This document shows positions 20,475 through 29,188 of a DNA stretch of 64,000 nt, piece after piece. The notes under the pieces were generated by a model. It had not been told where the DNA came from. It made no database searches and worked only from the letters and a program-made list of their open reading frames with translations. Source of the DNA: Acaryochloris sp. CCMEE 5410 (GTDB lineage Bacteria; Cyanobacteriota; Cyanobacteriia; Thermosynechococcales; Thermosynechococcaceae); assembly GCF_000238775.2 (NCBI RefSeq), contig NZ_AFEJ02000001.1:3348001-3412000 (forward strand), in the 5' to 3' direction. Each line of letters opens with the position of its first letter. Position 1 is the first letter of the stretch. The translations under genes were made by a program, and so were the position numbers.

Positions 20475-20978
20475 ATGACTTCCCAGACGCAAGCCCATTC
20501 TTTAGAAGAGTTATTGGATATGGCGATTGCGATGGTTTCCAACCGGCCTGTGGCCATCGCAACCCAATCCCACACTGACCAAGTCGATAAAGCAGGCCAG
20601 CCCTACATTGATCATCCCCTGCGCGTGATGGAAGCGGGCAATACTCTACCTGAGAAAATCGTGGGCGTTCTCCATGATGCTGTGGAAGACTCGGACTTAA
20701 CCCTAGAAGACCTGGCTGAGGCTGGATTCCCTGAGGAGATTTTGGCCGCCATTGATGCGATGACCAAGCGGGAGCATGAATCTTATGACACCTATTTAGA
20801 ACGCGTGATGGGGAATGCGATCGCATTGCGAGTCAAAATCGCCGATATGACGGACAACATGGATATTAGCCGCATTTCCCATCCCACGGAGAAAGACTGG
20901 ACTCGACTGGAAAAGTATCAAGCCATCCTGCCGCGCTTACAGCAGCGATTAAAAGAAAGCACTCATCCCAGGGATTAA
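20475..20978 (+). CDS. HD-domain (p)ppGpp hydrolase-like protein
   Basis: A 167-residue single-domain protein with the metal-binding pattern of the RelA/SpoT hydrolase domain. QSHTDQVDKAGQPYIDHPLR supplies the first His residues, VLHDAVEDSDLT carries the HD and ED motifs, and VKIADMTDNMDI holds the last Asp. No synthetase or regulatory domain follows, so it resembles small alarmone hydrolases (MESH1-like) that split ppGpp or related nucleotides. It is annotated in many genomes simply as a GTP pyrophosphokinase, which the missing synthetase domain contradicts. The true substrate is uncertain. Confidence 0.8.
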   Translation: MTSQTQAHSLEELLDMAIAMVSNRPVAIATQSHTDQVDKAGQPYIDHPLRVMEAGNTLPEKIVGVLHDAVEDSDLTLEDLAEAGFPEEILAAIDAMTKREHESYDTYLERVMGNAIALRVKIADMTDNMDISRISHPTEKDWTRLEKYQAILPRLQQRLKESTHPRD

Positions 20979-21031
20979 AACGGCGTAAAGATTGGCAAAG
21001 CCAGTTGCTTCCCCTTCCATCGCGCCCAACA

Positions 21032-21427
21032 ATGGAGTGGAACCTTGCAGAGAGCTGTGTCTTGTTAAAGTTACTCCGTACCTCGATAGCGTTTAGTCGA
21101 AAAGCTGGCTTATGGGTCGGCCTTATAGTGGTGTGGTTGGGGGTGAATCTTGCCCCGGCCTGGGCTGCCTCGTCTGGGGACGGTGCTGTGCTGTTTGAAA
21201 CTTACTGTGCAGGCTGTCACCCTAAAGGCGGCAATATCATTCGGCGGCGCAAAACTTTAAAACTGAAATCTTTACAGCGAGACAGCTACGATACTCTAGC
21301 TCCCGTTATCAATCTAATTACCCAGGGACAAAACAATATGCCGGGGTTTGCAGACCAGCTCAATGATACGCAAATCGAAACGGTAGCCCAGTTCGTTCTA
21401 GAACAAGCGAGCAACAATTGGAAATAA
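21032..21427 (+). CDS. c6-like c-type cytochrome
   Basis: About 131 residues from the ATG at 21032; the TTG at 21005 is a poorer start. A hydrophobic export segment (GLWVGLIVVWLGVNLAPAWA) is cut after AWA and sends the protein to the thylakoid lumen or periplasm. The mature part has the haem-attachment motif CAGCH and the distal methionine in NNMPGF, the pattern of cytochrome c6 and its variants. The basic stretch NIIRRRKTLKLKSL differs from plastocyanin-replacing c6 and suits the variant c6 groups of unclear function. It would carry single electrons between membrane complexes. Confidence 0.82.
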   Translation: MEWNLAESCVLLKLLRTSIAFSRKAGLWVGLIVVWLGVNLAPAWAASSGDGAVLFETYCAGCHPKGGNIIRRRKTLKLKSLQRDSYDTLAPVINLITQGQNNMPGFADQLNDTQIETVAQFVLEQASNNWK

Positions 21428-21451
21428 CCCCCTAGAATCAGGAGCAGACGC

Positions 21452-22030
21452 TTGGACACCATCAAAATAGCCACTCCAGCAGATGCCGAAAATTGTCTGG
21501 CGACCCTTACCTTGGCATTCTGCAATGATCCAGCGATTCGGTGGATGTTTCTACAGCCCTCGCAATATGCGCAAGGCTTACCCTTATTTGCTCAAGCCTT
21601 TGGCGGTGCGGCCTTTCAGCAGGCCACCGCGTTTTATACAGACAGGTTTGAGGCAATTGCCCTGTGGCTACCCCCCAACACTCAGCCCGATGAAGCAGCC
21701 CTGATGGCATTAATTCAGCAAGGCGTTGAGGAAAGCAAACAGCCCGCCCTTGCGTCTATTCTGGAGCAGCTCAGCGGGCACCATCCTCAAGAGCCTCATT
21801 GGCATTTAGCGATGATCGGCACCGATCCGATATATCAGGGACATGGCTATGGTTCTGCATTGCTGGCTCACACTCTCGCGACCTGCGATCAGCAACGAAA
21901 TTCAGTGTATCTAGAAGCCACCAATGCCCGTAATGTCGCTCTTTATCAAAACCATGGCTTTGAAGTTTTGGGTACTGTTCAGGCTGAGAACTCACCCACG
22001 CTTTATCCCATGCTTCGGCACCCACAATAA
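21452..22030 (+). CDS. GNAT-family N-acetyltransferase
   Basis: A 192-residue protein starting at a TTG with AGGAG eight bases upstream. The acetyl-CoA-binding motif A is visible as LAMIGTDPIYQGHGYGSALL (Q-x-x-G-x-G/A type). Motif B follows as VYLEATNARNVALYQNHGFEV. The acceptor substrate is not predictable. It starts 24 bases after the cytochrome stop and ends 39 bases before pdxJ, so these genes may share a transcript. Confidence 0.82.
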   Translation: MDTIKIATPADAENCLATLTLAFCNDPAIRWMFLQPSQYAQGLPLFAQAFGGAAFQQATAFYTDRFEAIALWLPPNTQPDEAALMALIQQGVEESKQPALASILEQLSGHHPQEPHWHLAMIGTDPIYQGHGYGSALLAHTLATCDQQRNSVYLEATNARNVALYQNHGFEVLGTVQAENSPTLYPMLRHPQ

Positions 22031-22069
22031 CCTCTATAATTAATCTTCCCCCTAGCCAGGAGTGTTATT

Positions 22070-22792
22070 ATGCCTACCCTTGGTGTCAATATCGATCATG
22101 TGGCGACGATTCGCCAAGCCCGTCGCACCGTCGAACCAGATCCAGTTGCGGCAGCCGTTTTAGCTGAATTAGCGGGAGCGGATGGTATAACTGTACATCT
22201 ACGAGAAGATCGGCGGCATATTCAGGATCGAGATGTCGAGGTATTACGCAAAACCGTTCGTACCCACTTGAACTTAGAAATGGCGGCGACGGCAGAAATG
22301 GTTGAAATCGCACTTCGTATCCAACCGGATTATGTCACCCTAGTGCCGGAAAAGCGGGAGGAGGTGACCACAGAAGGGGGACTGGATGTCATCGGTCAGC
22401 AAACCCATATGGCGGATGTCGTCCAGACCTTACAATCGGCTCATATTCCCGTCAGCTTGTTTATCGATGCCGATGCGGCCCAAATTGAAGCAGCAGCTCA
22501 GGTGCAGGCCAAGTTTATTGAACTGCACACGGGGACTTACGCCGAAGCCAAAGGTGAGACCCAGCAGGCCCAAGAGTTAGACGTGTTGAAACAGGGTTGC
22601 GATCGCGCTCTTGCTTTAGGACTGCGAGTCAATGCAGGGCATGGTTTGACCTATTGGAATACCTATCCCGTGGCCCGTCTACCGGGGATGGAAGAGCTGA
22701 ATATTGGCCATACAATCATCAGTCGGTCAGTGTTGGTGGGTTTGGACCGAGCCGTGAGGGAAATGAAGGACGTCATTGCAGGTCGAGGCTAG
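22070..22792 (+). CDS. pdxJ: Pyridoxine 5'-phosphate synthase
   Basis: The 240-residue TIM-barrel enzyme starts at an ATG preceded by AGGAGTG. It begins [17 protein letters not shown], the PdxJ signature, and keeps [17 protein letters not shown], the catalytic Glu in [14 protein letters not shown] and the closing INAGHGL-like [12 protein letters not shown]. PdxJ condenses 3-amino-1-hydroxyacetone phosphate with deoxyxylulose 5-phosphate to pyridoxine 5'-phosphate in the DXP-dependent vitamin B6 pathway. Length is normal. Confidence 0.96.
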   Translation: MPTLGVNIDHVATIRQARRTVEPDPVAAAVLAELAGADGITVHLREDRRHIQDRDVEVLRKTVRTHLNLEMAATAEMVEIALRIQPDYVTLVPEKREEVTTEGGLDVIGQQTHMADVVQTLQSAHIPVSLFIDADAAQIEAAAQVQAKFIELHTGTYAEAKGETQQAQELDVLKQGCDRALALGLRVNAGHGLTYWNTYPVARLPGMEELNIGHTIISRSVLVGLDRAVREMKDVIAGRG

Positions 22793-23090
22793 GTTTATAG
22801 GGCCTACCCAGCGTTGGGGCATAAATGACATCGTCAAAAATGAAATACTGAGCTTAACAGGCTTGGTAGAATGACTGGCAAATGACACCTGTCCCTTTCC
22901 CCAAGCACCAGAAATTGGTTCATTGCCATAGAGCGATTCTCGATCACGGTGTTTGTCCTGAACCAAACCGCTAACCCCACTCATGAGACATTAGCACTGT
23001 GCAAAATACATCCATGCAACAGCATTATTATCATCTCAGGCAACCTGGAACTTTTATGGTGATAGCATCTCAGCAGAAACCCCATAGATT

Positions 23091-23495
23091 ATGCCCCATA
23101 TCCCTTCCCTAACCCAGGTGCAATTAGAAATTCTCCGTCTTGCGAAAGAGAATAATGGTGAAATGCTTCAACTAGCCTTTGAGTCCCCCGTCATGGGTCA
23201 AGGGGAACCCCCCAGCCATCACCCTCCATTAATGCAGGAGATGATTGATCTAGGTCTGCTCGAAGTGCAATCCAGTCGGGTCTATTGCGATACGTCTCGC
23301 TTTCAAAGAGATTGCTGGTTTGAATACTGCGCCAATTTAGAGCTGCCATCCATCTATGCTTGGGAATTATGGCGAAAAGAATTTATTGAGAACCAGGAAG
23401 GTTCAACCACACGGATCACACCTGGAGAAGAATTTGAAGATTTCAGCTATGTATGGGTACAAGAAATGATATTTCGGGCCATTCAACCCAGCTAA
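23091..23495 (+). CDS. Hypothetical cytosolic protein
   Basis: A 134-residue soluble protein with no signal peptide or membrane helix. The N-terminal half reads like a small winged-helix-type segment (TQVQLEILRLAKENNGEMLQ, then MQEMIDLGLLEVQSSRVYC). The C-terminal part is acidic and aromatic (CWFEYCANLELPSIYAWELW). I do not recognise the family; a DNA-binding role is only a possibility. It stands alone, with the gap after pdxJ (22793-23090) showing no structure. Confidence 0.6.
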   Translation: MPHIPSLTQVQLEILRLAKENNGEMLQLAFESPVMGQGEPPSHHPPLMQEMIDLGLLEVQSSRVYCDTSRFQRDCWFEYCANLELPSIYAWELWRKEFIENQEGSTTRITPGEEFEDFSYVWVQEMIFRAIQPS

Positions 23496-23631
23496 CACTG
23501 GGATGAAAATGTAGTGTTCGATAGTACGCTAAGTAAAGAGTGAGCATCTGCCACTAAATATTGGAATTGCAGGCTAGAGGCTGTCACTCACCCTTAACGA
23601 TTCTTGAATGACCTGTAGTGAGATTAATGTG

Positions 23632-24144
23632 ATGGGCAAAAAGCTCTTTAGTCCTGGTGAGATTGTTGAAGAAAGCGGCCAATATCCTGTGGTTGGTCCT
23701 AGAGGTGGAGACAAAGGCTACGAAGTAGCGGCTGTCAAAGGCGAACCCTTTCCATCTCTGCCTGAGAAGGGATGGGGATTTGATGCACCTCGTTTAACCC
23801 AACCCAGCGAGAGCACTTCCAGCACAGCGATTGTTGAATATACCCCCCCCGAACTCCCGAATCATCGTCCTATTGTTGCCGGGAATCTGGCTTTAGTCCC
23901 CTCCGAGACCTTGCCAGGTGGTCGTCCTATTTTGGTCGGTACCCGTCAGGTGAGTAGCTTCGAACATCTACCACATCATCGTCCTGTTTTTCAAAGCGAG
24001 TTGAACATAGTAGCGATGTATGGCAACCGTCCTGTGATTAGCTTAGACTCATCCCTCACCCCGTCAGCTTCTTTACCCGGCAATCGCCCCATTGCCGAAA
24101 ACAACTCTTCTCCCAGCGGGAAGTTGATGGGTTACTTAGATTGA
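23632..24144 (+). CDS. YjzC-like protein with LPxxRP repeats
   Basis: About 170 residues from the second ATG (23632); the first ATG at 23608 adds eight residues. The N-terminus, MGKKLFSPGEIVEESGQYPV then GPRGGDKGYEVAAVKGEPFP, is the short YjzC-like module. Five copies of an 18-19-residue unit follow, each centred on LPNHRPI, LPGGRPI, LPHHRPV, YGNRPVI or LPGNRPI, and the protein ends GKLMGYLD. The repeats are too regular to be chance. The family is conserved in cyanobacteria to my knowledge, but its function is unknown. It is soluble and has no cysteines outside the amino-terminal extension. Confidence 0.65.
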   Translation: MGKKLFSPGEIVEESGQYPVVGPRGGDKGYEVAAVKGEPFPSLPEKGWGFDAPRLTQPSESTSSTAIVEYTPPELPNHRPIVAGNLALVPSETLPGGRPILVGTRQVSSFEHLPHHRPVFQSELNIVAMYGNRPVISLDSSLTPSASLPGNRPIAENNSSPSGKLMGYLD

Positions 24145-24481
24145 TGGTGGATCTGATTGAAAGTTCGCAGTCACGCTAGCAGACTCGACTCAATCATAAG
24201 GCCACTTCAGTCTGGCTACAGCAGATCCTCGCCAGCCTGCAGGCCTTTACTATCGCAATTCTCTCAGCGTGGTATAAGCCAGCTTCGGTGGGGTGCCTGG
24301 TCGTCTTGTCTGAACACATCACCCATGCTAACGAGAGAGGCCGTCTTAACATCTGGCATCGCTCTGAAATTAAGTCACACTCTATAAAAAGGCATTTGAA
24401 ATCAGTTATTAATTGTCGCCTTCCCTTTCAGATACCCTGCAGATCAGTAAGATAGATAGGATCTGAGTTAGCCGTTCCTGT
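24145..24481. other. Intergenic region upstream of recN
   Basis: 337 bp with no convincing gene, tRNA or repeat. It must contain the recN promoter. Short ORFs here have no coding character. Confidence 0.3.
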
Positions 24482-26266
24482 ATGTTGCTGTCCCTGCGCA
24501 TCGAAAATTTTGCCCTGATCGACACCTTAGATCTGGCCTTTACGGATGGATTGAACGTGCTGACGGGAGAAACCGGAGCCGGAAAGTCGATCTTGCTGGA
24601 TGCCATCGACTTGATCTTAGGGGGCAAAGCCCTCAACTCCATGCTCCGCACAGGGGAATCTCGCACCTTACTAGAAGCCAGCTTTAGCCTAACCCCCAGC
24701 CTCAATACTTGGCTTGCAGACACCGATATCGATCCCTTAGATGACTTGCTGGTGTGCAGTCGCGAAATTTCGACTCAAACGACCTTACGCAGCCGCTTTC
24801 GGGTGAACGGCGTTGTCGTTAACAAACAGCAAATTGCTCAACTCCGCGAGCAACTGATCGAAGTTACCGCCCAAGGGCAAGCTGTGCAGCTAGGCCGGGC
24901 CGATCGCCAGCGACAGTGCTTAGATGGCTTTGGGGGAGAGCCGCTTCTCAAACAGCGACAGCAAGTAACGAAGGCTTTTACCCGCTGGCAAAAAATCACT
25001 ACAGAACTCAATACCTTCCGCCAAAACGAGCAGCAGCGCCTTCAGAATATTGATCTGCTCCGGTATCAGCTGCAAGAGCTAGATGCAGCCAATCTGTCTG
25101 ACCCCAACGAGCAAACGAATCTAGAACAAGAACTGCAACGCCTAAGCCATAGCGTTGAACTCGAACAACAAAGCTATCAGGTCTACCAGCTCCTCTACGA
25201 AAAGGACCAAGGAGATGCTTGTGGCGATCTGTTAGGTCAGGCCGAAGCCATCTTGGTGGATATGAGTCAGTATGATTCGCAATTGCAGCCTATCCTAGAA
25301 CTGGTACAGCAGGCCCTGACCCAGGTGCAAGAAGCTGGCTCACTCATCAATGCCTACGGTAATACGGTTGAAACGGATCCTGAACAGCTGCAATCCGTCG
25401 AAACTCGGCTGATGGAGCTAAAGCAGATTTGTCGCAAGTATGGACCGAGTTTAGAAGATGCGATCGCACATCACCAAACCATTCAATCCCAATATGCAGA
25501 CCTGACAGGCGAAGGCCAATCCTTAGAAGCGCTAGAGCAGACAGCAGCCGAGTATAAAGCTAAGCTCCAGCAAGCCTGTGCCAAGTTAACCGCCCTGCGC
25601 CAGAAAGCAGCCCAACAGTTAGAAGCCCGCATCTTGCAAGAACTCAAGCCCCTCGCCTTAGATAAGGTGCAATTTCAGGTGGGATTACAGCCCATCGATC
25701 CCACCCAACATGGCGCGGACCAAATCCAGTTTCTCTTTAGCGCCAACCCCGGTGAAGCCCTACAGCCCCTATCTGAATCCGCCTCAGGGGGTGAAATGAG
25801 TCGATTCTTATTGGCCCTCAAAGCCTGCTTCTCCCAAGGAGAGGGCGTGGGCACCCTAATTTTTGATGAAATTGACGCTGGGGTCTCAGGGCATGTGGCC
25901 CAAGCCATTGCCACCAAGCTATACCACCTCAGCCAGAACCATCAGGTGCTCTGCGTTACTCACCAACCCATGATTGCTGCCATAGCCGATGCCCATTTTC
26001 AGGTGCAAAAACAGGTGGTCACTCAGGGTGCAACATCAGCCCGCACCAAAACTGCTGAGCGGACAGTCGTACAGGTCACTTCCTTAGATGACCAACAGCG
26101 ACGACAAGAATTAGCAGAAATAGCTGGGGGCCAAACTACTCAGCAGGCCCTTACTTTCGTGGATTCACTCTTGCAGCAGGCGGGACAAGTACGCCAAAGC
26201 TATGCCAACGGCAAAACCGCAACCCAGTCGAAAAAAGCCAAAAAACGGGCTGTTAACTCTGCTTAG
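24482..26266 (+). CDS. recN: DNA repair protein RecN
   Basis: The 594-residue SMC-like ATPase has a head-coil-head layout. The N-terminal head begins MLLSLRIENFALIDTLDLAF with Walker A GETGAGKS at 29-36. A long Gln/Leu-rich coiled coil occupies about 150-400. The C-terminal head has the ABC signature SGGEMSRFLLALK and Walker B TLIFDEIDAGVSG, followed by LCVTHQPMIAAIAD. RecN helps gather and process DNA double-strand breaks for recombination. The short Lys-rich tail (KKAKKR) is unremarkable. Confidence 0.96.
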   Translation: MLLSLRIENFALIDTLDLAFTDGLNVLTGETGAGKSILLDAIDLILGGKALNSMLRTGESRTLLEASFSLTPSLNTWLADTDIDPLDDLLVCSREISTQTTLRSRFRVNGVVVNKQQIAQLREQLIEVTAQGQAVQLGRADRQRQCLDGFGGEPLLKQRQQVTKAFTRWQKITTELNTFRQNEQQRLQNIDLLRYQLQELDAANLSDPNEQTNLEQELQRLSHSVELEQQSYQVYQLLYEKDQGDACGDLLGQAEAILVDMSQYDSQLQPILELVQQALTQVQEAGSLINAYGNTVETDPEQLQSVETRLMELKQICRKYGPSLEDAIAHHQTIQSQYADLTGEGQSLEALEQTAAEYKAKLQQACAKLTALRQKAAQQLEARILQELKPLALDKVQFQVGLQPIDPTQHGADQIQFLFSANPGEALQPLSESASGGEMSRFLLALKACFSQGEGVGTLIFDEIDAGVSGHVAQAIATKLYHLSQNHQVLCVTHQPMIAAIADAHFQVQKQVVTQGATSARTKTAERTVVQVTSLDDQQRRQELAEIAGGQTTQQALTFVDSLLQQAGQVRQSYANGKTATQSKKAKKRAVNSA

Positions 26267-26402
26267 TTCTGTATCAGGGGCCTAGACGCACGTAACGAAA
26301 GTGCACCATCTGTAACGGCTATGCGTCCTTATGCTTGCATTCAGGGCACTTTAAAGATACGAACCCGCTGCCAATTTTTACGTGTAACTTTCCCCCGCTA
26401 AG

Positions 26403-26425
26403 CCCAAAGAAAACACTCTTTTGGG
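26403..26425 (+). terminator. Possible terminator after recN
   Basis: An imperfect stem, cccaaag and cttttggg separated by about eight bases and followed by ttt, lies about 140 bp after recN and before the next gene. The stem is short, so this is a weak call. Confidence 0.3.
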
Positions 26426-26472
26426 TTTACAAATCGACCGATGTTTTCACTATCTTCTGTCGCTGAATCTTC

Positions 26473-27225
26473 ATGGTCTCTGAACGATTGTCACAAGCCA
26501 TACAGGCTTTGGAGCATCATCCTCAACACCTTCGTATTCGCAAGTTACTGTATTTTGTTGGTCATCAGCATTGGCCTAGCGATCGCATCTCGCAAGACCT
26601 GATGCAGCTCGATGTCTTAGTCCCTATCTTGCTAGATCAGGTAACCACCGCTCAAGATTTAGGCCATTTGTTATCTGAGAGAGCCGCCAAGCTCAATAAA
26701 TCCAAAACCTATCTACCCATTGCTGACACAATTAGCCAAATTTTGGCTCCCCTCTGTCAGTCCACTCCCGTCCTGCCAGACTATGGGGTACCCGACGCAC
26801 TCAACCCATCTCCCATCGGGGCAGGAGCCATCTACAGCCTCTTTGACCTAAAAGCAGCCTTAATGCAGTCCACCAACCCGCTGAAAGCAAAAATTCTGAT
26901 CTTTTCGGCCCTCTACCATCCCTTTAGTTTCAAGCGTCAAGATTGGTTGAACTTAAAGCAGCGCTCTTTAGATAAATTACTGCAAACCCTATTCACCACC
27001 TATCCCAGCTTTGCGGCCCTTGAACAGAAGTTGATGCAAACCGCCGATCAGCTAGAAGCCCTCGATCAGAGTCAACAAGTGGTTCATGCCTTACTGCGGG
27101 CAGTCCTCCCCCAATACCGGGGTCAATCCCTAGCCACGTTGGAGAAACCAGAGCCAAACGTCATCGACGACTTAGAGATAGAAGATGATATGCTCACTTG
27201 CCAATTAGTGCCCCAGGTCTCCTAA
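26473..27225 (+). CDS. Hypothetical helical protein, operon with pentapeptide gene
   Basis: A 250-residue, mostly helical soluble protein. Recognisable phrases are VSERLSQAIQALEHHPQHLR, TISQILAPLCQSTPVLPDYG and VVHALLRAVLPQYRGQSLA; no catalytic motif is evident. The acidic tail (VIDDLEIEDDML) ends five bases before the start of the pentapeptide-repeat gene, so the two are almost certainly cotranscribed and perhaps functionally linked. Family unknown. Confidence 0.65.
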   Translation: MVSERLSQAIQALEHHPQHLRIRKLLYFVGHQHWPSDRISQDLMQLDVLVPILLDQVTTAQDLGHLLSERAAKLNKSKTYLPIADTISQILAPLCQSTPVLPDYGVPDALNPSPIGAGAIYSLFDLKAALMQSTNPLKAKILIFSALYHPFSFKRQDWLNLKQRSLDKLLQTLFTTYPSFAALEQKLMQTADQLEALDQSQQVVHALLRAVLPQYRGQSLATLEKPEPNVIDDLEIEDDMLTCQLVPQVS

Positions 27226-27230
27226 GGGAT

Positions 27231-28229
27231 ATGAAAGCGAAAGCACTACTTCAACAATATGCCAACAATGTCTTTGACTTTAGTGGTCAAACTCTAGCAG
27301 GGTTAGATCTAGCTGGGGCCGACTTAATTGGCATTAATCTGTCGGCAGCAGACCTACGCAATACAAATTTGAGTTTGGCCTACTTGAATCGCGTGGATCT
27401 GCAAACAAGCAATCTAACTCAGAGCAATTTAAGCGGGGCTACCTTAACTCAAGCAAACTTAAGCCAAGCGAACCTCACGGATGCAGCCTTGCATGGGGCG
27501 AATCTACAACGAGCGGTTCTTTTCAAAGCAGATCTGACCTTGGCGGATCTAACGGATGCCAATCTGATGGAAGCCGATCTGCGGGAAGTAACCCTCCGCA
27601 GTACCAACCTGACAGGGGCTTGTCTGCGCAGTGCCAACCTGCGAGAAGAGAATCGCAACTGTGCGGACCTGAGAGGAGCCATACTCGATGGGGTCGATCT
27701 GCAAGGGGCTAATTTGCGTGGCGCCGATCTAAGCAAAGTCAGCTTGCAAGGGGCGAATCTCCGCAATGCAAATTTACGAGCAGCGAATTTAGCCGGGGCC
27801 GATCTACAGGGCGCAAATCTGGAGCAAGCCTTACTGATTGAGGCCAATCTCCAACAAGCTAATCTCAGTCACGCCACCTTAGCCGATGCCAAGCTGGAAC
27901 GAGTCAATCTGCAAATGGCTCAGCTCGTCAATAGTGATTTAAGCGATTGCACGTTGGTAGAAAGTGAACTGAGTCAAGCCAATTTGCAGGGCGCAACCCT
28001 TTATCGCAGTCGGCTGAATCGGGCCAATCTCAGTCGGGCAAACTTGACAGCAGCCAACCTACAAGAAGCATTTCTGATTCAAGCCTTTCTAGCCAGAACC
28101 GATCTAACGGATGCCCATCTCCAAGGGGCGAATCTAACCCGTTCAGATTGGAGTAGTGCAATTTTAACCAGAACAGTTTTAACGGGAGCGACACTACCGG
28201 ACGGAACAGTTTGCATGAGTCAAACTTGA
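27231..28229 (+). CDS. Pentapeptide-repeat protein
   Basis: The ATG at 27231 follows AAGGGAT and gives 332 residues; an upstream alternative start would overlap the preceding gene. After a short N-terminal helix (KALLQQYANNVFDFSGQTL) the whole protein is about 55 pentapeptides of the A(N/D)LxxA type, which fold as a quadrilateral beta-helix. Near the middle is a short break (CLRSANLREENRNCADLRG). No enzymatic or membrane domain is present. Cyanobacteria carry many such proteins; known roles range from DNA mimicry to scaffolding, and none can be chosen here. This repeat has much less uniform codons than the NACHT tail. Confidence 0.85.
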   Translation: MKAKALLQQYANNVFDFSGQTLAGLDLAGADLIGINLSAADLRNTNLSLAYLNRVDLQTSNLTQSNLSGATLTQANLSQANLTDAALHGANLQRAVLFKADLTLADLTDANLMEADLREVTLRSTNLTGACLRSANLREENRNCADLRGAILDGVDLQGANLRGADLSKVSLQGANLRNANLRAANLAGADLQGANLEQALLIEANLQQANLSHATLADAKLERVNLQMAQLVNSDLSDCTLVESELSQANLQGATLYRSRLNRANLSRANLTAANLQEAFLIQAFLARTDLTDAHLQGANLTRSDWSSAILTRTVLTGATLPDGTVCMSQT

Positions 28230-28352
28230 CCCTCATCTCATCTCAATTGCTAGCCCATGCTATGCCACTTCCAAGCTTGCGTTCTTAACATCGGCAGGGG
28301 AAAACTGTCTTTGGGATGATAGTCTGCTCACACAGTATTCCATTCATCAACC

Positions 28353-28745
28353 ATGTCCCCCGAAAAACAAGACAAAGTACGAGAGCAGCGGATCACCACG
28401 GAGATTGTGGTCGATGCCTATACTGCTGAAGAACAGGCCCTAGGCTGGTACTACTACCTGGAGAGAACCTTACAATTTCCGTTTATGGCAACCTACATGA
28501 TGCAGCGACGTGGCGCGGCGGAAAAAGAAGCGAAGCCTGTGAAGGTTATTGGTATGGCTGATGAAGAAGAGTGTGAGAATGAGATGTTTGTGGAGGTGGA
28601 GTGGGACGGTGATGTCTTGCCTATCCTGCTCGAAGAACTGACTTTCAAAAGTGGAGACGGTGAGCAAAGTGAAAAGATGGCTGCCAAAACTCAAGAAGCG
28701 ATTGACGATTGGCATTATTGGGTAAACCGAGGTTATGAGTTGTGA
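28353..28745 (+). CDS. ccbP: CcbP-like calcium-binding protein
   Basis: A 130-residue acidic protein matching the cyanobacterial calcium-binding protein CcbP: EIVVDAYTAEEQALGWYYYL followed by LQFPFMATYMMQRR and the acidic core GMADEEECENEMFVEVEWDG. CcbP binds Ca2+ in the cytosol and in Anabaena is lowered during heterocyst differentiation; in a non-heterocystous host it would act as a calcium buffer or sensor. The C-terminus (AIDDWHYWVNRGYEL) is typical. The assignment is from memory of the family sequence. Confidence 0.75.
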   Translation: MSPEKQDKVREQRITTEIVVDAYTAEEQALGWYYYLERTLQFPFMATYMMQRRGAAEKEAKPVKVIGMADEEECENEMFVEVEWDGDVLPILLEELTFKSGDGEQSEKMAAKTQEAIDDWHYWVNRGYEL

Positions 28746-28785
28746 TCAGAGCTGGTCTGAGTCAAGTTTCAATAGGCTTTATCCA

Positions 28786-29178
28786 TTATGACCAAGATAT
28801 ACGTAAATCCGTTTCAGGCTTAGGAAAGTTGGTCTTAAAGAAATACAGCAAGCAGAGTGTCGTCACAACTGCGACGCCCACTCGCAAGCCAAACCAAGGT
28901 TGTACTAGATCTCGATACTCGCTCGCTGTAATTTGTACATTCTTGGCGACAAAATCTTTGGCAACGAAATCAACCATCCATATGATTAAAACACAGAAGT
29001 TATTGAGGGAATGGCATACAACTGGGACTAGAATATTTTGAAATTTGTAATATATGAATGAATAAATCATCCCCGCGATAAACAATGTCACTAAGTCATA
29101 ACGCATGTGATAAACGCTAAATAGCAGAGAAGAAGTCCATAAACCAGATATCATTCCCCATTTGCTTGACCATTTACA
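28786..29178 (-). pseudogene. CPBP intramembrane protease, 3' fragment (IS-interrupted)
   Basis: This is the downstream half of a CPBP/CAAX-protease-like gene whose upstream half lies at 30355-31176. The fragment encodes the second conserved box as LFSVYHMRYDL and the third as ILVPVVCHSLNN, plus hydrophobic helices and a tail ending DLRISWS. The ISAs1-family element at 29189-30354 split the gene. Removing it and one 10-bp target duplication joins the codon ending at 30355 directly to the one starting at 29178, giving an intact 404-residue frame. The fragment has no start of its own that would make a functional protease. Confidence 0.85.
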
Positions 29179-29188
29179 CAAGACAAAT

